From Boseongicola sp. H5 (GTDB lineage: Bacteria > Pseudomonadota > Alphaproteobacteria > Rhodobacterales > Rhodobacteraceae): a DNA stretch of 64,000 nucleotides. Location of the stretch: NCBI GenBank assembly GCA_020622165.1, contig JACNMN010000008.1, forward strand, positions 124,001 to 188,000, written 5' to 3'. Under the pieces are notes generated by a model. It made no database searches and was not told where the DNA came from. It saw nothing but the letters and a program-made list of their open reading frames with translations. The stretch's first letter is position 1; each line of letters starts with the position of its first letter. The position numbers were made by a program, and so were the translations under genes. This document shows, piece after piece, positions 37,588 to 46,155 of this stretch.

Positions 37588-37710
37588 GGGTGACCTGTCT
37601 GGGGGGCATTTTGCCCGGCGCGTCGATCTTGTCCTTTATCTTCGCTGCAAATCCCCTAGCTTGCAAACCGAACGCGGCCCGGCCGCCTGTCACAATTCGA
37701 TGAGGTTTAC

Positions 37711-38172
37711 ATGCTCGACACCGGCGCTCCCGCCCCCGATTTCACGCTGCCCCGCGACGGAGACGGCGAAATCACCCTTTCCGCCCTGCGGCCCGCCGCG
37801 GTGGTGTTGTATTTCTACCCCAAGGACGACACGTCCGGCTGCACCAAGGAGGCGATCGCCTTCACCGAGCTTGCCCCGGAGTTCGAGGCCGCGGGGGCAA
37901 AGATCATCGGCATCTCCAAGGACACCGTCGCCAAGCATGACAAGTTCATCGCCAAGCACGACCTGGGCATCGCCCTTGTGTCCGACGCGGAAGGCGATGT
38001 CTGCGAACGTTACGGAACCTGGGTCGAGAAGAACATGTACGGCAAGAAATACATGGGCATCGAGCGCGCCACGTTCCTGATCGATGGCGAGGGCAAGATC
38101 GCCCGGATCTGGCGCAAGGTGAAGGTGCCGGGCCATGCGGACGCGGTGCTGGAGGCCGTGCGCGCGCTGTGA
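37711..38172 (+). CDS. bcp: Peroxiredoxin Bcp (thiol peroxidase), apparent 1-Cys form
   Basis: Bcp reduces hydroperoxides with electrons from thioredoxin or glutathione. The 153-residue protein has the peroxidatic Cys44 in DTSGCTKEAIAF and the GISKDT, ERATFLI regions of the family. The resolving cysteine five residues later in E. coli Bcp is absent here (Ile49), leaving Cys98 in GDVCERYG as the only other Cys, so it probably works by a 1-Cys or atypical mechanism. The gene is coupled to the next (DUF455) by a GTGA overlap. Confidence 0.95.
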   Translation: MLDTGAPAPDFTLPRDGDGEITLSALRPAAVVLYFYPKDDTSGCTKEAIAFTELAPEFEAAGAKIIGISKDTVAKHDKFIAKHDLGIALVSDAEGDVCERYGTWVEKNMYGKKYMGIERATFLIDGEGKIARIWRKVKVPGHADAVLEAVRAL

Positions 38173-39005
38173 GCACGCCTGCCAGCCTTGCCGAGATGGC
38201 CGTGGCGGCTCTGACCACGGCGGATGCGCGCGCCAAAACCGCGCTCTCCCGCGATTTCGCAAAACGCTGGAAGGCCTCCCGTGCGGAAGGTGGCCGCGCC
38301 ATTCCCATTGGCGCCGCCTGCCCGCCCGACCAGCCGGCGCGACCTGCGCAACCGCCGCTGCTGGACCCGCGCGACGTGCCCCGCCGCAAACCCGGAACGC
38401 TCGCGGGGCGCACCGCCATTCTCCATGCGGTTGCCCATATCGAACTGAATGCGGTTGATCTGCACTGGGACATCCTTGCCCGGTTTGCGCATGTGCCCAT
38501 GCCGATGGGCTTCTACGATGACTGGGTGCAGGCGGCCGATGAAGAGTCCAAGCATTTCAACCTGATCGCCGATTGCCTGGCGGAGATGGACAGTTTCTAC
38601 GGCGCGTTACCCGCCCATGCCGGCATGTGGCGCGCCGCCGAGGATACGGCCGGTGATTTCATAGGGCGGCTTGCCGTCGTCCCGATGGTGCTGGAGGCGC
38701 GCGGGCTGGATGTCACGCCAAACATGATCGAGGTTTTCCGCCGCGCGGGCAACGCCCCCGGCGCGGCGCAGGCCGTGGCCGCGATGGAGGTGATCTATGC
38801 CGAGGAGGTGCACCATGTGGCCTATGGCTCCAAATGGTTCCACTTTCTGTGCGGGCGCGAAGACACCGACCCGAAAGAGGCCTTTCACCGCCTCGTCCGG
38901 CGCTATTTCCATGGCGCGCTCAAACCGCCCTTCAACGAAGAGAAGCGCGCCGAGGCAGGGATACCCCCGGATTTCTACTGGCCGCTTTCCGAGAAAGCCG
39001 GGTGA
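38169..39005 (+). CDS. DUF455 ferritin-like protein
   Basis: A 278-residue helical protein of the DUF455 family, which has a ferritin-like diiron-type fold. The likely metal-binding residues are in HIELNAVDLHWD, EESKHF, EARGLDVTP and EEVHHVAYG. Start codon GTG at 38169, within the stop of bcp (GTGA), so the two are co-translated. The pairing with a peroxiredoxin hints at an oxidative-damage or metal role, which is inference. Confidence 0.88.
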   Translation: MSTPASLAEMAVAALTTADARAKTALSRDFAKRWKASRAEGGRAIPIGAACPPDQPARPAQPPLLDPRDVPRRKPGTLAGRTAILHAVAHIELNAVDLHWDILARFAHVPMPMGFYDDWVQAADEESKHFNLIADCLAEMDSFYGALPAHAGMWRAAEDTAGDFIGRLAVVPMVLEARGLDVTPNMIEVFRRAGNAPGAAQAVAAMEVIYAEEVHHVAYGSKWFHFLCGREDTDPKEAFHRLVRRYFHGALKPPFNEEKRAEAGIPPDFYWPLSEKAG

Positions 39006-39080
39006 AGGCCGCCAGATCGGCGGATTTCCGCTCAAACCGCCCATTGCTGGCGTCTTTTAGCCACACTTAAAGATAAATCA

Positions 39081-39109
39081 TTGAGGCAATAATCCCCATC
39101 GCTTATGCC
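39081..39109 (+). promoter_or_regulatory. Candidate promoter of the M23-bactofilin pair
   Basis: TTGAGG (39081-39086), 17-bp spacer, TATGCC (39104-39109). Confidence 0.5.
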
Positions 39110-39144
39110 CTTGCGGAGCTACGATGCCGCGTAGGGGATGACGC

Positions 39145-40521
39145 GTGCGGGCGACAAGACGGAGCATGGGGCAGAATATCGTGAAGACACGGGCACTAAA
39201 CCGCTTGAGCGCGGTCTTGGAAAAGCATCTTCCTGAACAGCGACTGTTTCTCAAGGCCGATGAAGGCACACGGTTCGTGCGGCTCCGACCCGGCACACAG
39301 GCCCTGATGATCGCAGGCGGCGCGCTTTTCGTGGGCTGGACCGTGATCGTCACATCCATTTTCCTCATCGACACGATCAGCGCAGGCGGCGCCCGGGATC
39401 AGGCCGCGCGCGAACAACTGACCTACCAGACACGACTGAATGCACTTTCCGACGAGCGCGACGCCCGCGCGGCGGAGGCACGTCTGGCCCAGGACCGGTT
39501 CGCGGTGGCGATGGATCAGGTGTCGGACATGCAGTCGCGGCTGCTGGAATCCGAACAGCGCCGGCGCGAGATGGAAACCGCCGTCGACGTGATCCAGACC
39601 ACGCTGCGCCGGACCATGTCGGAACGCGACGCGGCCCGCGCCCGCGCCGATCAGCTTATGGCCGAGCTTCAGGCCGAAACCGGAACGATCCAGACCGCGG
39701 CGGGCCGCCAGCAGGACATGGAACAGACGATGACCTTCCTCGCCGAGGCGTTGGAGGACACCGCGAGCGAACGCGACAATGCGCATCAGAACATGGCCGA
39801 AGCCCATTCCGAGGTGGAGCGGCTTCAGTTCGAGGCCGAACTGGCCGCCGAGCGCAACGAGCGCATCTTCACCCAGATCGAAGAGGCCGTCGCGATGTCT
39901 CTGGAACCGCTGGACAACATGTTCCGCAGCGCCGGCATGCCCACCGACCAGATCATCGAGCAGGTGCGCCGCGGCTATTCCGGCCAGGGCGGGCCGCTGA
40001 TGCCGATCACCATGTCGTCACGCGGGCAGGAACCCGACGCGATGTCGCTGCGCGCCAACGAGGTTCTGGAAGGTCTCGATCAGGTGAACCTGTACCGGAT
40101 GGCGGCCGAGCAATTGCCCTTCGCGATGCCGGTCCAGTCGTCGGTCCGCTTCACCTCCGGGTTCGGCTATCGCCGCGACCCGATCAATGGCGGTCGGCGG
40201 CTTCACGCCGGTACCGATTTCGCGGGTCCCGTGGGTACGCCGCTTTATGCCGCGGGCGACGGAGTGGTCATATTTGCAGGGCGCCAGAGCGGATACGGGC
40301 TCATGGTGAAGATCCAGCACCCCTTCGGGATCGAGACGCGCTACGCCCATATGTCGCGCCTTCACGTGTCCCAAGGCCAAAGGGTCTCGCGCGGGGACCG
40401 GATCGGTGATATGGGAAGAACGGGCCGTGTAACGGGGCCGCATTTGCACTACGAAGTGCGCCAGAACGGCACTCCAATCAATCCGATGAACTTCATCACC
40501 GCAGGTAGAGATGTTTTCTAA
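39145..40521 (+). CDS. M23-family (LytM) peptidoglycan peptidase, membrane anchored
   Basis: A 458-residue protein with a short cytoplasmic N-terminus and one membrane helix (about residues 53-75). A long Glu/Arg-rich coiled coil (about 80-250) precedes the C-terminal LytM domain (about 345-450), with zinc ligands HAGTDF and HLHYE and a further His in RYAHMSR. M23 enzymes cut peptidoglycan cross-bridges. The start is GTG at 39145 with AGGGGA six bases upstream; the next ATG at 39166 has GGAG too close. Its end overlaps the bactofilin gene by 11 bp. Confidence 0.92.
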   Translation: MRATRRSMGQNIVKTRALNRLSAVLEKHLPEQRLFLKADEGTRFVRLRPGTQALMIAGGALFVGWTVIVTSIFLIDTISAGGARDQAAREQLTYQTRLNALSDERDARAAEARLAQDRFAVAMDQVSDMQSRLLESEQRRREMETAVDVIQTTLRRTMSERDAARARADQLMAELQAETGTIQTAAGRQQDMEQTMTFLAEALEDTASERDNAHQNMAEAHSEVERLQFEAELAAERNERIFTQIEEAVAMSLEPLDNMFRSAGMPTDQIIEQVRRGYSGQGGPLMPITMSSRGQEPDAMSLRANEVLEGLDQVNLYRMAAEQLPFAMPVQSSVRFTSGFGYRRDPINGGRRLHAGTDFAGPVGTPLYAAGDGVVIFAGRQSGYGLMVKIQHPFGIETRYAHMSRLHVSQGQRVSRGDRIGDMGRTGRVTGPHLHYEVRQNGTPINPMNFITAGRDVF

Positions 40522-41065
40522 ATCCAAGATCAACGATCCCGCCCCGAAACCGGGCGATGACGCCGCCGCCAAATCGGCGAGCGCGCCGGTCGAACGCCCG
40601 GCAATGCCGCTTGGCACCCCCAGCACGCCGAAGGCGAAGCCGCCGGCCTCCACGCTCAGCGCGGATCTGACCATTGTGGGCAATCTGCGCACCTCGGGCG
40701 ATATCCAGGTCGAAGGCCACGTGCAGGGCGATATTCGCGCCCATCTTCTGACCGTCGGCGAAAGCGCCACGATCGAAGGCGAGGTGGTTGCCGATGACAT
40801 CGTCGTCACCGGCCGCGTCGTCGGCCGGGTCAGAGGGCTGAAGGTTCGCCTGACATCCACGGCGCGAGTCGAAGGGGATATCATCCACAAGACCATCGCC
40901 ATTGAATCGGGCGCGCATTTCGAAGGCTCGGTTCAGCGTCAGGAAGACCCGCTTGCCACCTCGGGCCAGCCCAAGGCGACGCCGCCTTCGGCGGTTTCCA
41001 AGCCCCCTTCCTCGCCCGTTCAGGCCGCGCCCAAACCCGCGGCTGCCGCCGAGAGCAAAAGCTGA
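40511..41065 (+). CDS. Bactofilin (polymer-forming cytoskeletal protein)
   Basis: A 184-residue bactofilin: Pro/Ala-rich N- and C-terminal tails flank a beta-helical core (about residues 48-150, GNLRTSGDIQVEGHVQGDIR, VGESATIEGEVVADDI, VEGDIIHKTIAIESGAHFEG). Bactofilins polymerise on the inner membrane and recruit peptidoglycan enzymes. The 11-bp overlap with the M23 peptidase gene, known from stalked and budding alphaproteobacteria (bacA/lmdC type), supports a joint morphology role. Confidence 0.95.
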   Translation: MFSKSKINDPAPKPGDDAAAKSASAPVERPAMPLGTPSTPKAKPPASTLSADLTIVGNLRTSGDIQVEGHVQGDIRAHLLTVGESATIEGEVVADDIVVTGRVVGRVRGLKVRLTSTARVEGDIIHKTIAIESGAHFEGSVQRQEDPLATSGQPKATPPSAVSKPPSSPVQAAPKPAAAAESKS

Positions 41066-41114
41066 TCCTTGAACACTGGCCTCCCTTCTCGGGGCGGGGC
41101 CGCCACGACAGCGA

Positions 41115-41141
41115 AAAAGCCGGGCCATGTGCCCGGCTTTT
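41115..41141 (+). terminator. Terminator hairpin after the bactofilin gene, overlapping the next 5' end
   Basis: A perfect 11-bp stem AAAAGCCGGGC/GCCCGGCTTTT (41115-41125, 41131-41141), loop CATGT, then G. It starts 49 bp after the bactofilin stop. The candidate GTG start of the next gene lies at the loop. Confidence 0.8.
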
Positions 41142-42550
41142 GTGCGCCCGAGGCACGGCCGTTCATTCTCTTTTCCGCCATTCTGGCCTCGGCCCTGGGG
41201 TTCATAGACGGCACGCTGGTCGCGATCGCGCTGCCGGCCATGCGCGACGGGCTGAACGCGACGCTGGTTCAGGCGCAATGGATCAATAACGGCTATCTGC
41301 TGCCCCTCTCCGCGCTGATCCTGATCGGCGGGGCCATCGGGGACAGATACGGGCTGGCCCGCGTCTTTGCCGCCGGGATCGCCGGTTTCGTGCTGGCCTC
41401 GCTGGCCTGCGCCGTCGCCCCCACGCCGGAAACGCTGATCGTGGCGCGCGTGTTTCAGGGCATCGGCGCGGCGGTCATGGTGCCCGGCAGTCTTGCCCTG
41501 ATCGCGCGCGCCTATCCGGCGGAGGAACGTGGCCGGGCCATCGGCATCTGGGCCGCCGCCTCCGCATTGACCACCGCGCTCGGGCCGATCCTGGGCGGGC
41601 TGGTTCTGAGCTTCGGCGGGACCGAGACGTGGCGGCTTCTCTTCGCAATCAATCTGCCGCTTGGCGCACTGGCGCTCTGGATGATCCTGACCAAGGTCGC
41701 CGCCGACCCGGCGCGCCCCGATCACCCGCTGGATCTGCCCGGCGCGGCCCTGATCACCGGTGCGCTCGCCCTGATCGCTCTGGGCCTTACCGGCGCGTCC
41801 GAGGGGCATGCCGTCAACTGGACGCCCGCCCTTGTCGGCGCGGCGCTGTTCGCGGGATTTCTGGCTTGGGAGGCCCGCAGTCCCGCGCCCATGGTTCCGC
41901 TTGATCTGTTCCGAAATGCCAGTTTCTCGGCCGCGAACGGGGCGACCTTTCTGATCTATTTCGCACTGTCCACGGTGCTCTTCTTCCTGCCGATGACCTT
42001 GATCGCCGGTTGGGGGCAATCCGAAGTCGTGAGCGCCGCCGCCTTCGCGCCGCTATCGATTTTCATCCCGCTTCTGTCCACCCGCGCCGGGAAATGGGCC
42101 GATGACCATGGCCCCGGGCCCCTGATCGCGGTTGGCGGCGGGCTTGTGGCGCTGGCCTTCGTGGGGCTTGCGATCACCACCCCGTTGCAGGCCTTCTGGA
42201 TCTTCACCCTGCCCTGCACCGCGCTGATGGGTCTGGGCATGGCCCTTGTCGTCGCGCCGCTATCGGCGGCAATCATGGGCGCGGTGCCCGAAGACCGCTC
42301 GGGCACGGCATCGGGGATCAACAATGCCGTCAGCCGTGTATCCGGGCTTGTCGCGGTCGCCGTGATGGGCACGCTTGCAGGCGCGATCTATGCGGGTTCG
42401 GGCGGCACCGGCAGCTTCGGCGCGTTTTCGGATACGGCGGGCCATGCGGCGGCGATGAATACGGCGTTCGCGACGCTTTGCTGGGTGACCGCGGCGCTGA
42501 CCGCTCTGGGCGCGGGTCTGTCCTGGCTCTTCATCCGCAACGAGGACTGA
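41129..42550 (+). CDS. MFS transporter, DHA2 (14-helix drug:H+ antiporter) family
   Basis: A 473-residue pump with about 14 helices. Motifs include FIDGTLVAIALPAM in helix 1 and GGAIGDRYGLARVF (motif A), then ARVFQGIGAAVMVPGSLALIARAYPAEERGRAIGIW (motif C region). The start is uncertain: GTG at 41129 gives a normal short N-terminus but lies inside a terminator hairpin loop, while an in-frame TTG at 41069 adds 20 residues and has no good ribosome binding site. No ATG precedes helix 1 in frame. Confidence 0.9.
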   Translation: MPGFCAPEARPFILFSAILASALGFIDGTLVAIALPAMRDGLNATLVQAQWINNGYLLPLSALILIGGAIGDRYGLARVFAAGIAGFVLASLACAVAPTPETLIVARVFQGIGAAVMVPGSLALIARAYPAEERGRAIGIWAAASALTTALGPILGGLVLSFGGTETWRLLFAINLPLGALALWMILTKVAADPARPDHPLDLPGAALITGALALIALGLTGASEGHAVNWTPALVGAALFAGFLAWEARSPAPMVPLDLFRNASFSAANGATFLIYFALSTVLFFLPMTLIAGWGQSEVVSAAAFAPLSIFIPLLSTRAGKWADDHGPGPLIAVGGGLVALAFVGLAITTPLQAFWIFTLPCTALMGLGMALVVAPLSAAIMGAVPEDRSGTASGINNAVSRVSGLVAVAVMGTLAGAIYAGSGGTGSFGAFSDTAGHAAAMNTAFATLCWVTAALTALGAGLSWLFIRNED

Positions 42551-42586
42551 AACCTCCGCACAGGGCATGCAGGCGCGCCGTGGCCT

Positions 42587-43375
42587 CTAGTCGCGGGAGG
42601 TAAGCGCCCGGCGATAGATATGCCACGACGCGTGGCCCAGCATTGGCAGCACCAGAAACAGGCCCAGAAGGAACGGCAGCATCGCGACGAAGGTCAGCCC
42701 GGCGATGATGGCCCCCCATGCCAGCATGACGCCCGGGTTGGTTTTCACCACCGAGAAACTGGTGAGCATCGCGGTCACGAAATCCAGTTCCTTGTCCAGC
42801 AGAAGCGGCAGGGCGATCACGGTCAGCGAAAACAGGACAAGGGCGAATATCGCCCCCGCCACCGTGCCGACGATCAGCATCATCAGCCCTTCCGGCTCCA
42901 GCAGATATGCATAGGACGATGTGACATTGGTCAGCGCCGAGGGGCCCAGAAAAAGCGCAAACAGCATATGGGCGAAAAACGACCAGAACAGGAAATAGAC
43001 GATGATAACCCAGGAAATCGACGGCAATTGCCGATCTTTCTGCCGCCAGATCACGCCGAAGATGTCGTTTCGCCGCCAGCCTTCGCCCTGCTCCAGACGG
43101 CGCGACACCTCGTAAAGCCCGACCGCCAGAAACGGCCCCAACAGGGGAAAGCCGAGCGTGATCGGGATCGCATACCAGATCTGGTCAGTGACGAAGAGAA
43201 ACAGATAGATCAGCCAGCCGCCAACCACATAGACATGGGCGAAAAACAGCCCCATGAACGGCGCGGCCAGATAATCCCGCAGCCCCATCTTCAGCGCATA
43301 GCCCAGATCGCCCAAGCTCATCCGGTTGACGGCGGGCACTTTCGAGGCGAGGCGTGGCTGGCTTATGTCGCTCAT
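42587..43375 (-). CDS. DUF2189 membrane protein
   Basis: A 262-residue inner-membrane protein of about six helices matching DUF2189. Characteristic segments are GFPLLGPFLAVGLYEVSRRLEQGE, LLLDKELDFVTAMLTSFSVVKTNPGVMLAWG and PMLGHASWHIYRRAL. No function is known. AAGGGAGGA precedes the ATG. It lies convergent to the DHA2 pump gene. Confidence 0.88.
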   Translation of the reverse strand: MSDISQPRLASKVPAVNRMSLGDLGYALKMGLRDYLAAPFMGLFFAHVYVVGGWLIYLFLFVTDQIWYAIPITLGFPLLGPFLAVGLYEVSRRLEQGEGWRRNDIFGVIWRQKDRQLPSISWVIIVYFLFWSFFAHMLFALFLGPSALTNVTSSYAYLLEPEGLMMLIVGTVAGAIFALVLFSLTVIALPLLLDKELDFVTAMLTSFSVVKTNPGVMLAWGAIIAGLTFVAMLPFLLGLFLVLPMLGHASWHIYRRALTSRD

Positions 43376-43450
43376 CCCGGATCCTCCCTTGCGAAACTCT
43401 AGCGGCAGGGCTTGCCGCGCGCCAAGCCCCTGCCGGGCGGATTTGCGAAT

Positions 43451-44836
43451 TTATGTGTCATCGTCAAGGATCGGCAGATGGGTCCGCGGCCATTGCGTTG
43501 CCTGATGATAGATTTCGCCAAGCGCCAGCACCACCGCATCGCCGCCCTTGGGCCCGATCAGTTGCACCCCGCCGGGCAGGCCTGCGGCGCCAAAGCCCGC
43601 GGGCAGGTTCAGGCAGGGCAGCCCCGCCAGACTGACCGGCACGACAACCTCCATCCAGCGGTGATAGGTGTCCATCGCGACGCTCGCGATCTCCTGCGGC
43701 CATCTCCACTCCGCCGGAAACGGCCAGCATTGGGTCGATGGCAGTACCAGCGCATCAATTTGCCTGAACATCTCCTCCAGCGCCGACAGCCATCGCGTCC
43801 GGATCGCCGCCGCCGTCTCGATCCGGTCTCCGTCGAGCGCAAGGCCGCGCTCGATTTCCCAGACGGCCTCGGGCTTGAGCAAGGCCCGGCGGGCCGGATC
43901 GCGCCAGTCGGCCCCGTATTCCAGCGCCACCGTGAACGACCGCAGATCGGTCCAGCTTTGCCAGAGCGCGGCGGCGTCGAAGGGCGGGGCCAGCGGCTCC
44001 ACCTCCCAGCCCAGATCGCGCATCGCGGCCACGGCGCCCTCTGCCAGATCGAGCACGCCCTCCTCCATCGGATAGGCGCCGCCCCAGTCTCCCAGCCAGC
44101 CGATCCGCGGGGGTTTCCGCGGCGGCGGCCCCGGTTGAAACGCCCCGTCGGTCAGCGTTTCCAAAAGCGCCGACACATCGGCGACCGAACGGCCCATCGG
44201 GCCGCGCGTGCTCAGCCCGTGGGAAAAAACGCTGTCGCCGGGCTCGGCCGGTATCAGCCCTGCGGTCGGTCGGAACCCGTAGACATTGTTCCAGGCGGCG
44301 GGGTTGCGCAGGCTGCCCATCATGTCGGACCCGTCGGCCACCGGCGCCATCCCCATGGCCAGCGCCGCCGCCGCACCCCCCGAAGATCCACCGGCGCTGC
44401 GCGACAGATCGTAGGGGTTCCGCGTGACGCCGAAAATCGGGTTGAAGGAATGGGATCCAAGCCCGAATTCCGGGACATTGGTCTTGCCGATGATGATCGC
44501 GCCCGTCCGGCGCAGCCGGGTCACCAGCGCCTCGTCCGCCACGGGCACGCAATCGCGCAACGGTGACCCCCAGGTCGATCGGACGCCCTTGACCCCAACC
44601 AGATCCTTTACGGCGAGCGGCATCCCATGCAGCCAGCCTTCTCGCGGCATGGCATCAGCCAGCCGTGCCTCGCCCATCAGCGCCTCGCGGTCCCGCAGGG
44701 ACACAATCGCATTCACGCGGGTGTTCACGGCGTCGATCCGGGCCAGCGTGGCGCGCATCACCTCAACCGCGCTCACCTCTCGCGCCGCCATCCGTCGCGA
44801 CAGCTCGACCGCATCCATATGCAGAAAATCAGACAT
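43451..44836 (-). CDS. Amidase signature family enzyme
   Basis: A 461-residue amidase with the Ser-cisSer-Lys triad: Lys77 in AVKDL, cis-Ser151 in SAGGSSGG and nucleophile Ser175 in GSDMMGSLRNPA. The consensus GSDxGGS is altered to GSDMMGS, so the first of the two glycines before the nucleophile is Met. Such enzymes hydrolyse amides or, in the GatA branch, form Gln-tRNA; this one does not sit with gatBC and is a stand-alone amidase of unknown substrate. The start at 44836 has AAGGGGGG upstream. Confidence 0.9.
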   Translation of the reverse strand: MSDFLHMDAVELSRRMAAREVSAVEVMRATLARIDAVNTRVNAIVSLRDREALMGEARLADAMPREGWLHGMPLAVKDLVGVKGVRSTWGSPLRDCVPVADEALVTRLRRTGAIIIGKTNVPEFGLGSHSFNPIFGVTRNPYDLSRSAGGSSGGAAAALAMGMAPVADGSDMMGSLRNPAAWNNVYGFRPTAGLIPAEPGDSVFSHGLSTRGPMGRSVADVSALLETLTDGAFQPGPPPRKPPRIGWLGDWGGAYPMEEGVLDLAEGAVAAMRDLGWEVEPLAPPFDAAALWQSWTDLRSFTVALEYGADWRDPARRALLKPEAVWEIERGLALDGDRIETAAAIRTRWLSALEEMFRQIDALVLPSTQCWPFPAEWRWPQEIASVAMDTYHRWMEVVVPVSLAGLPCLNLPAGFGAAGLPGGVQLIGPKGGDAVVLALGEIYHQATQWPRTHLPILDDDT

Positions 44837-44929
44837 CCCACCCCCCTTCATCCGGCCCCAGGGCGGCGCCCGGGGCAATGGCAGAGCGGTTCCGTCAGCC
44901 CGCCGACCGCGCCGCCGGGGCCCGCCCGT

Positions 44930-46054
44930 CTATTCCGCCCGCGCCTCTGCCCGGCTCTTGCCGGAGACATCCATGGCCAGCGTCGCGGCCATGAGCCCGT
45001 CCAGATCGCCATCCAGAACCCCGGATGTGTCAGAAGTCTCGTAGCCGGTGCGCAGGTCTTTCACCATCTGATAGGGTTGCAGGACGTAGGACCGGATCTG
45101 GTTGCCCCAGCCCGCATCGCCCTTGGCCTCATGGGCCTCGTTGATGGCCTCGTTCCGGCGATCCAGTTCCATCTGGTACAGCCGGGATTTCAGGGCTTTC
45201 ATCGCGATATCGCGGTTCTGGTGCTGCGATTTTTCCGAACTCGTCACCACGATACCGGTGGGAATATGGGTGATCCGCACCGCCGAATCCGTCGTGTTCA
45301 CATGCTGCCCGCCCGCGCCCGAGGAGCGATAGGTATCCAGCCGGATATCGGCGGGGTTCACCTCGATCTCGATATTGTCGTCGACCACTGGATAGACCCA
45401 GACCGAACTGAACGAGGTATGCCGCCGCGCCGCACTGTCATAGGGTGAAATCCGCACCAGACGATGCACGCCGCTTTCGGATTTCAGCCATCCATAGGCA
45501 TTGTGGCCGGAAATCTTGTAAACCGCAGAACGTATGCCCGCCTCGTCACCGGCCGTGGTCGATTGCAGTTCCACCTCGTAGCCGCGTTTCTCGGCCCATC
45601 GCACATACATCCGCGCCAGCATCGAGGCCCAGTCGCAGGATTCCGTTCCACCCGCACCGGCATTGATCTCAAGGAAGGTGTCGTTGGCGTCGGCCTCGCC
45701 GTCCAGCAGCGCCTCCAGCTCCTTGGCCGCCGCATCCTCCACAAGTGCCGCCAAGGCTGTTTCGGCCTCGGCGACGACCTCGTCATCGCCTTCCTCCTCG
45801 CCCATTTCGATCAGGCCGACATTGTCCTCCAGCGCGCCCTTGATCGCCTCATAGGTTCCGATCTTGTCCAGCAGCACCTGCCGGTCGCGCATCAGTTTCT
45901 GCGCCGCGGCCTGATCGTTCCACAGATCCGGGTCCTCCACCCGGGCGTTGAACTCCTCAAGCCGGTGCCGGGCCGTTTCCAGCCCCAGTCGCTGACCCAG
46001 AAGCTCAAGCGATTTCTGCACTTTTTCGATATGGGATTGGGTCTCGGCCCGCAT
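44930..46054 (-). CDS. prfB: Peptide chain release factor 2
   Basis: RF2 terminates translation at UAA/UGA. The 374-residue protein has the peptidyl-tRNA hydrolysis motif GAGGQHVN and the stop-codon recognition region ISPYDSAARRHTSF. The tripeptide is SPY rather than the E. coli SPF. The gene is one uninterrupted frame, without the programmed +1 frameshift of E. coli prfB. GAGG lies before the ATG. It lies 101 bp downstream of mrcA. Confidence 0.97.
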   Translation of the reverse strand: MRAETQSHIEKVQKSLELLGQRLGLETARHRLEEFNARVEDPDLWNDQAAAQKLMRDRQVLLDKIGTYEAIKGALEDNVGLIEMGEEEGDDEVVAEAETALAALVEDAAAKELEALLDGEADANDTFLEINAGAGGTESCDWASMLARMYVRWAEKRGYEVELQSTTAGDEAGIRSAVYKISGHNAYGWLKSESGVHRLVRISPYDSAARRHTSFSSVWVYPVVDDNIEIEVNPADIRLDTYRSSGAGGQHVNTTDSAVRITHIPTGIVVTSSEKSQHQNRDIAMKALKSRLYQMELDRRNEAINEAHEAKGDAGWGNQIRSYVLQPYQMVKDLRTGYETSDTSGVLDGDLDGLMAATLAMDVSGKSRAEARAE

Positions 46055-46155
46055 GGATCAGCCTGCCTCGTGAAGGATCATGTCAGTGTCCAACCGATCT
46101 AGACCAGCGGCCCGGCGCCCGCAAGCGGGCGCGCGCCGGGCAAGCTTTCCGCATC

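Noticed and set aside
44930-46054. Programmed frameshift in prfB
   Set aside because: The reading frame is continuous; there is no in-frame UGA near codon 26.
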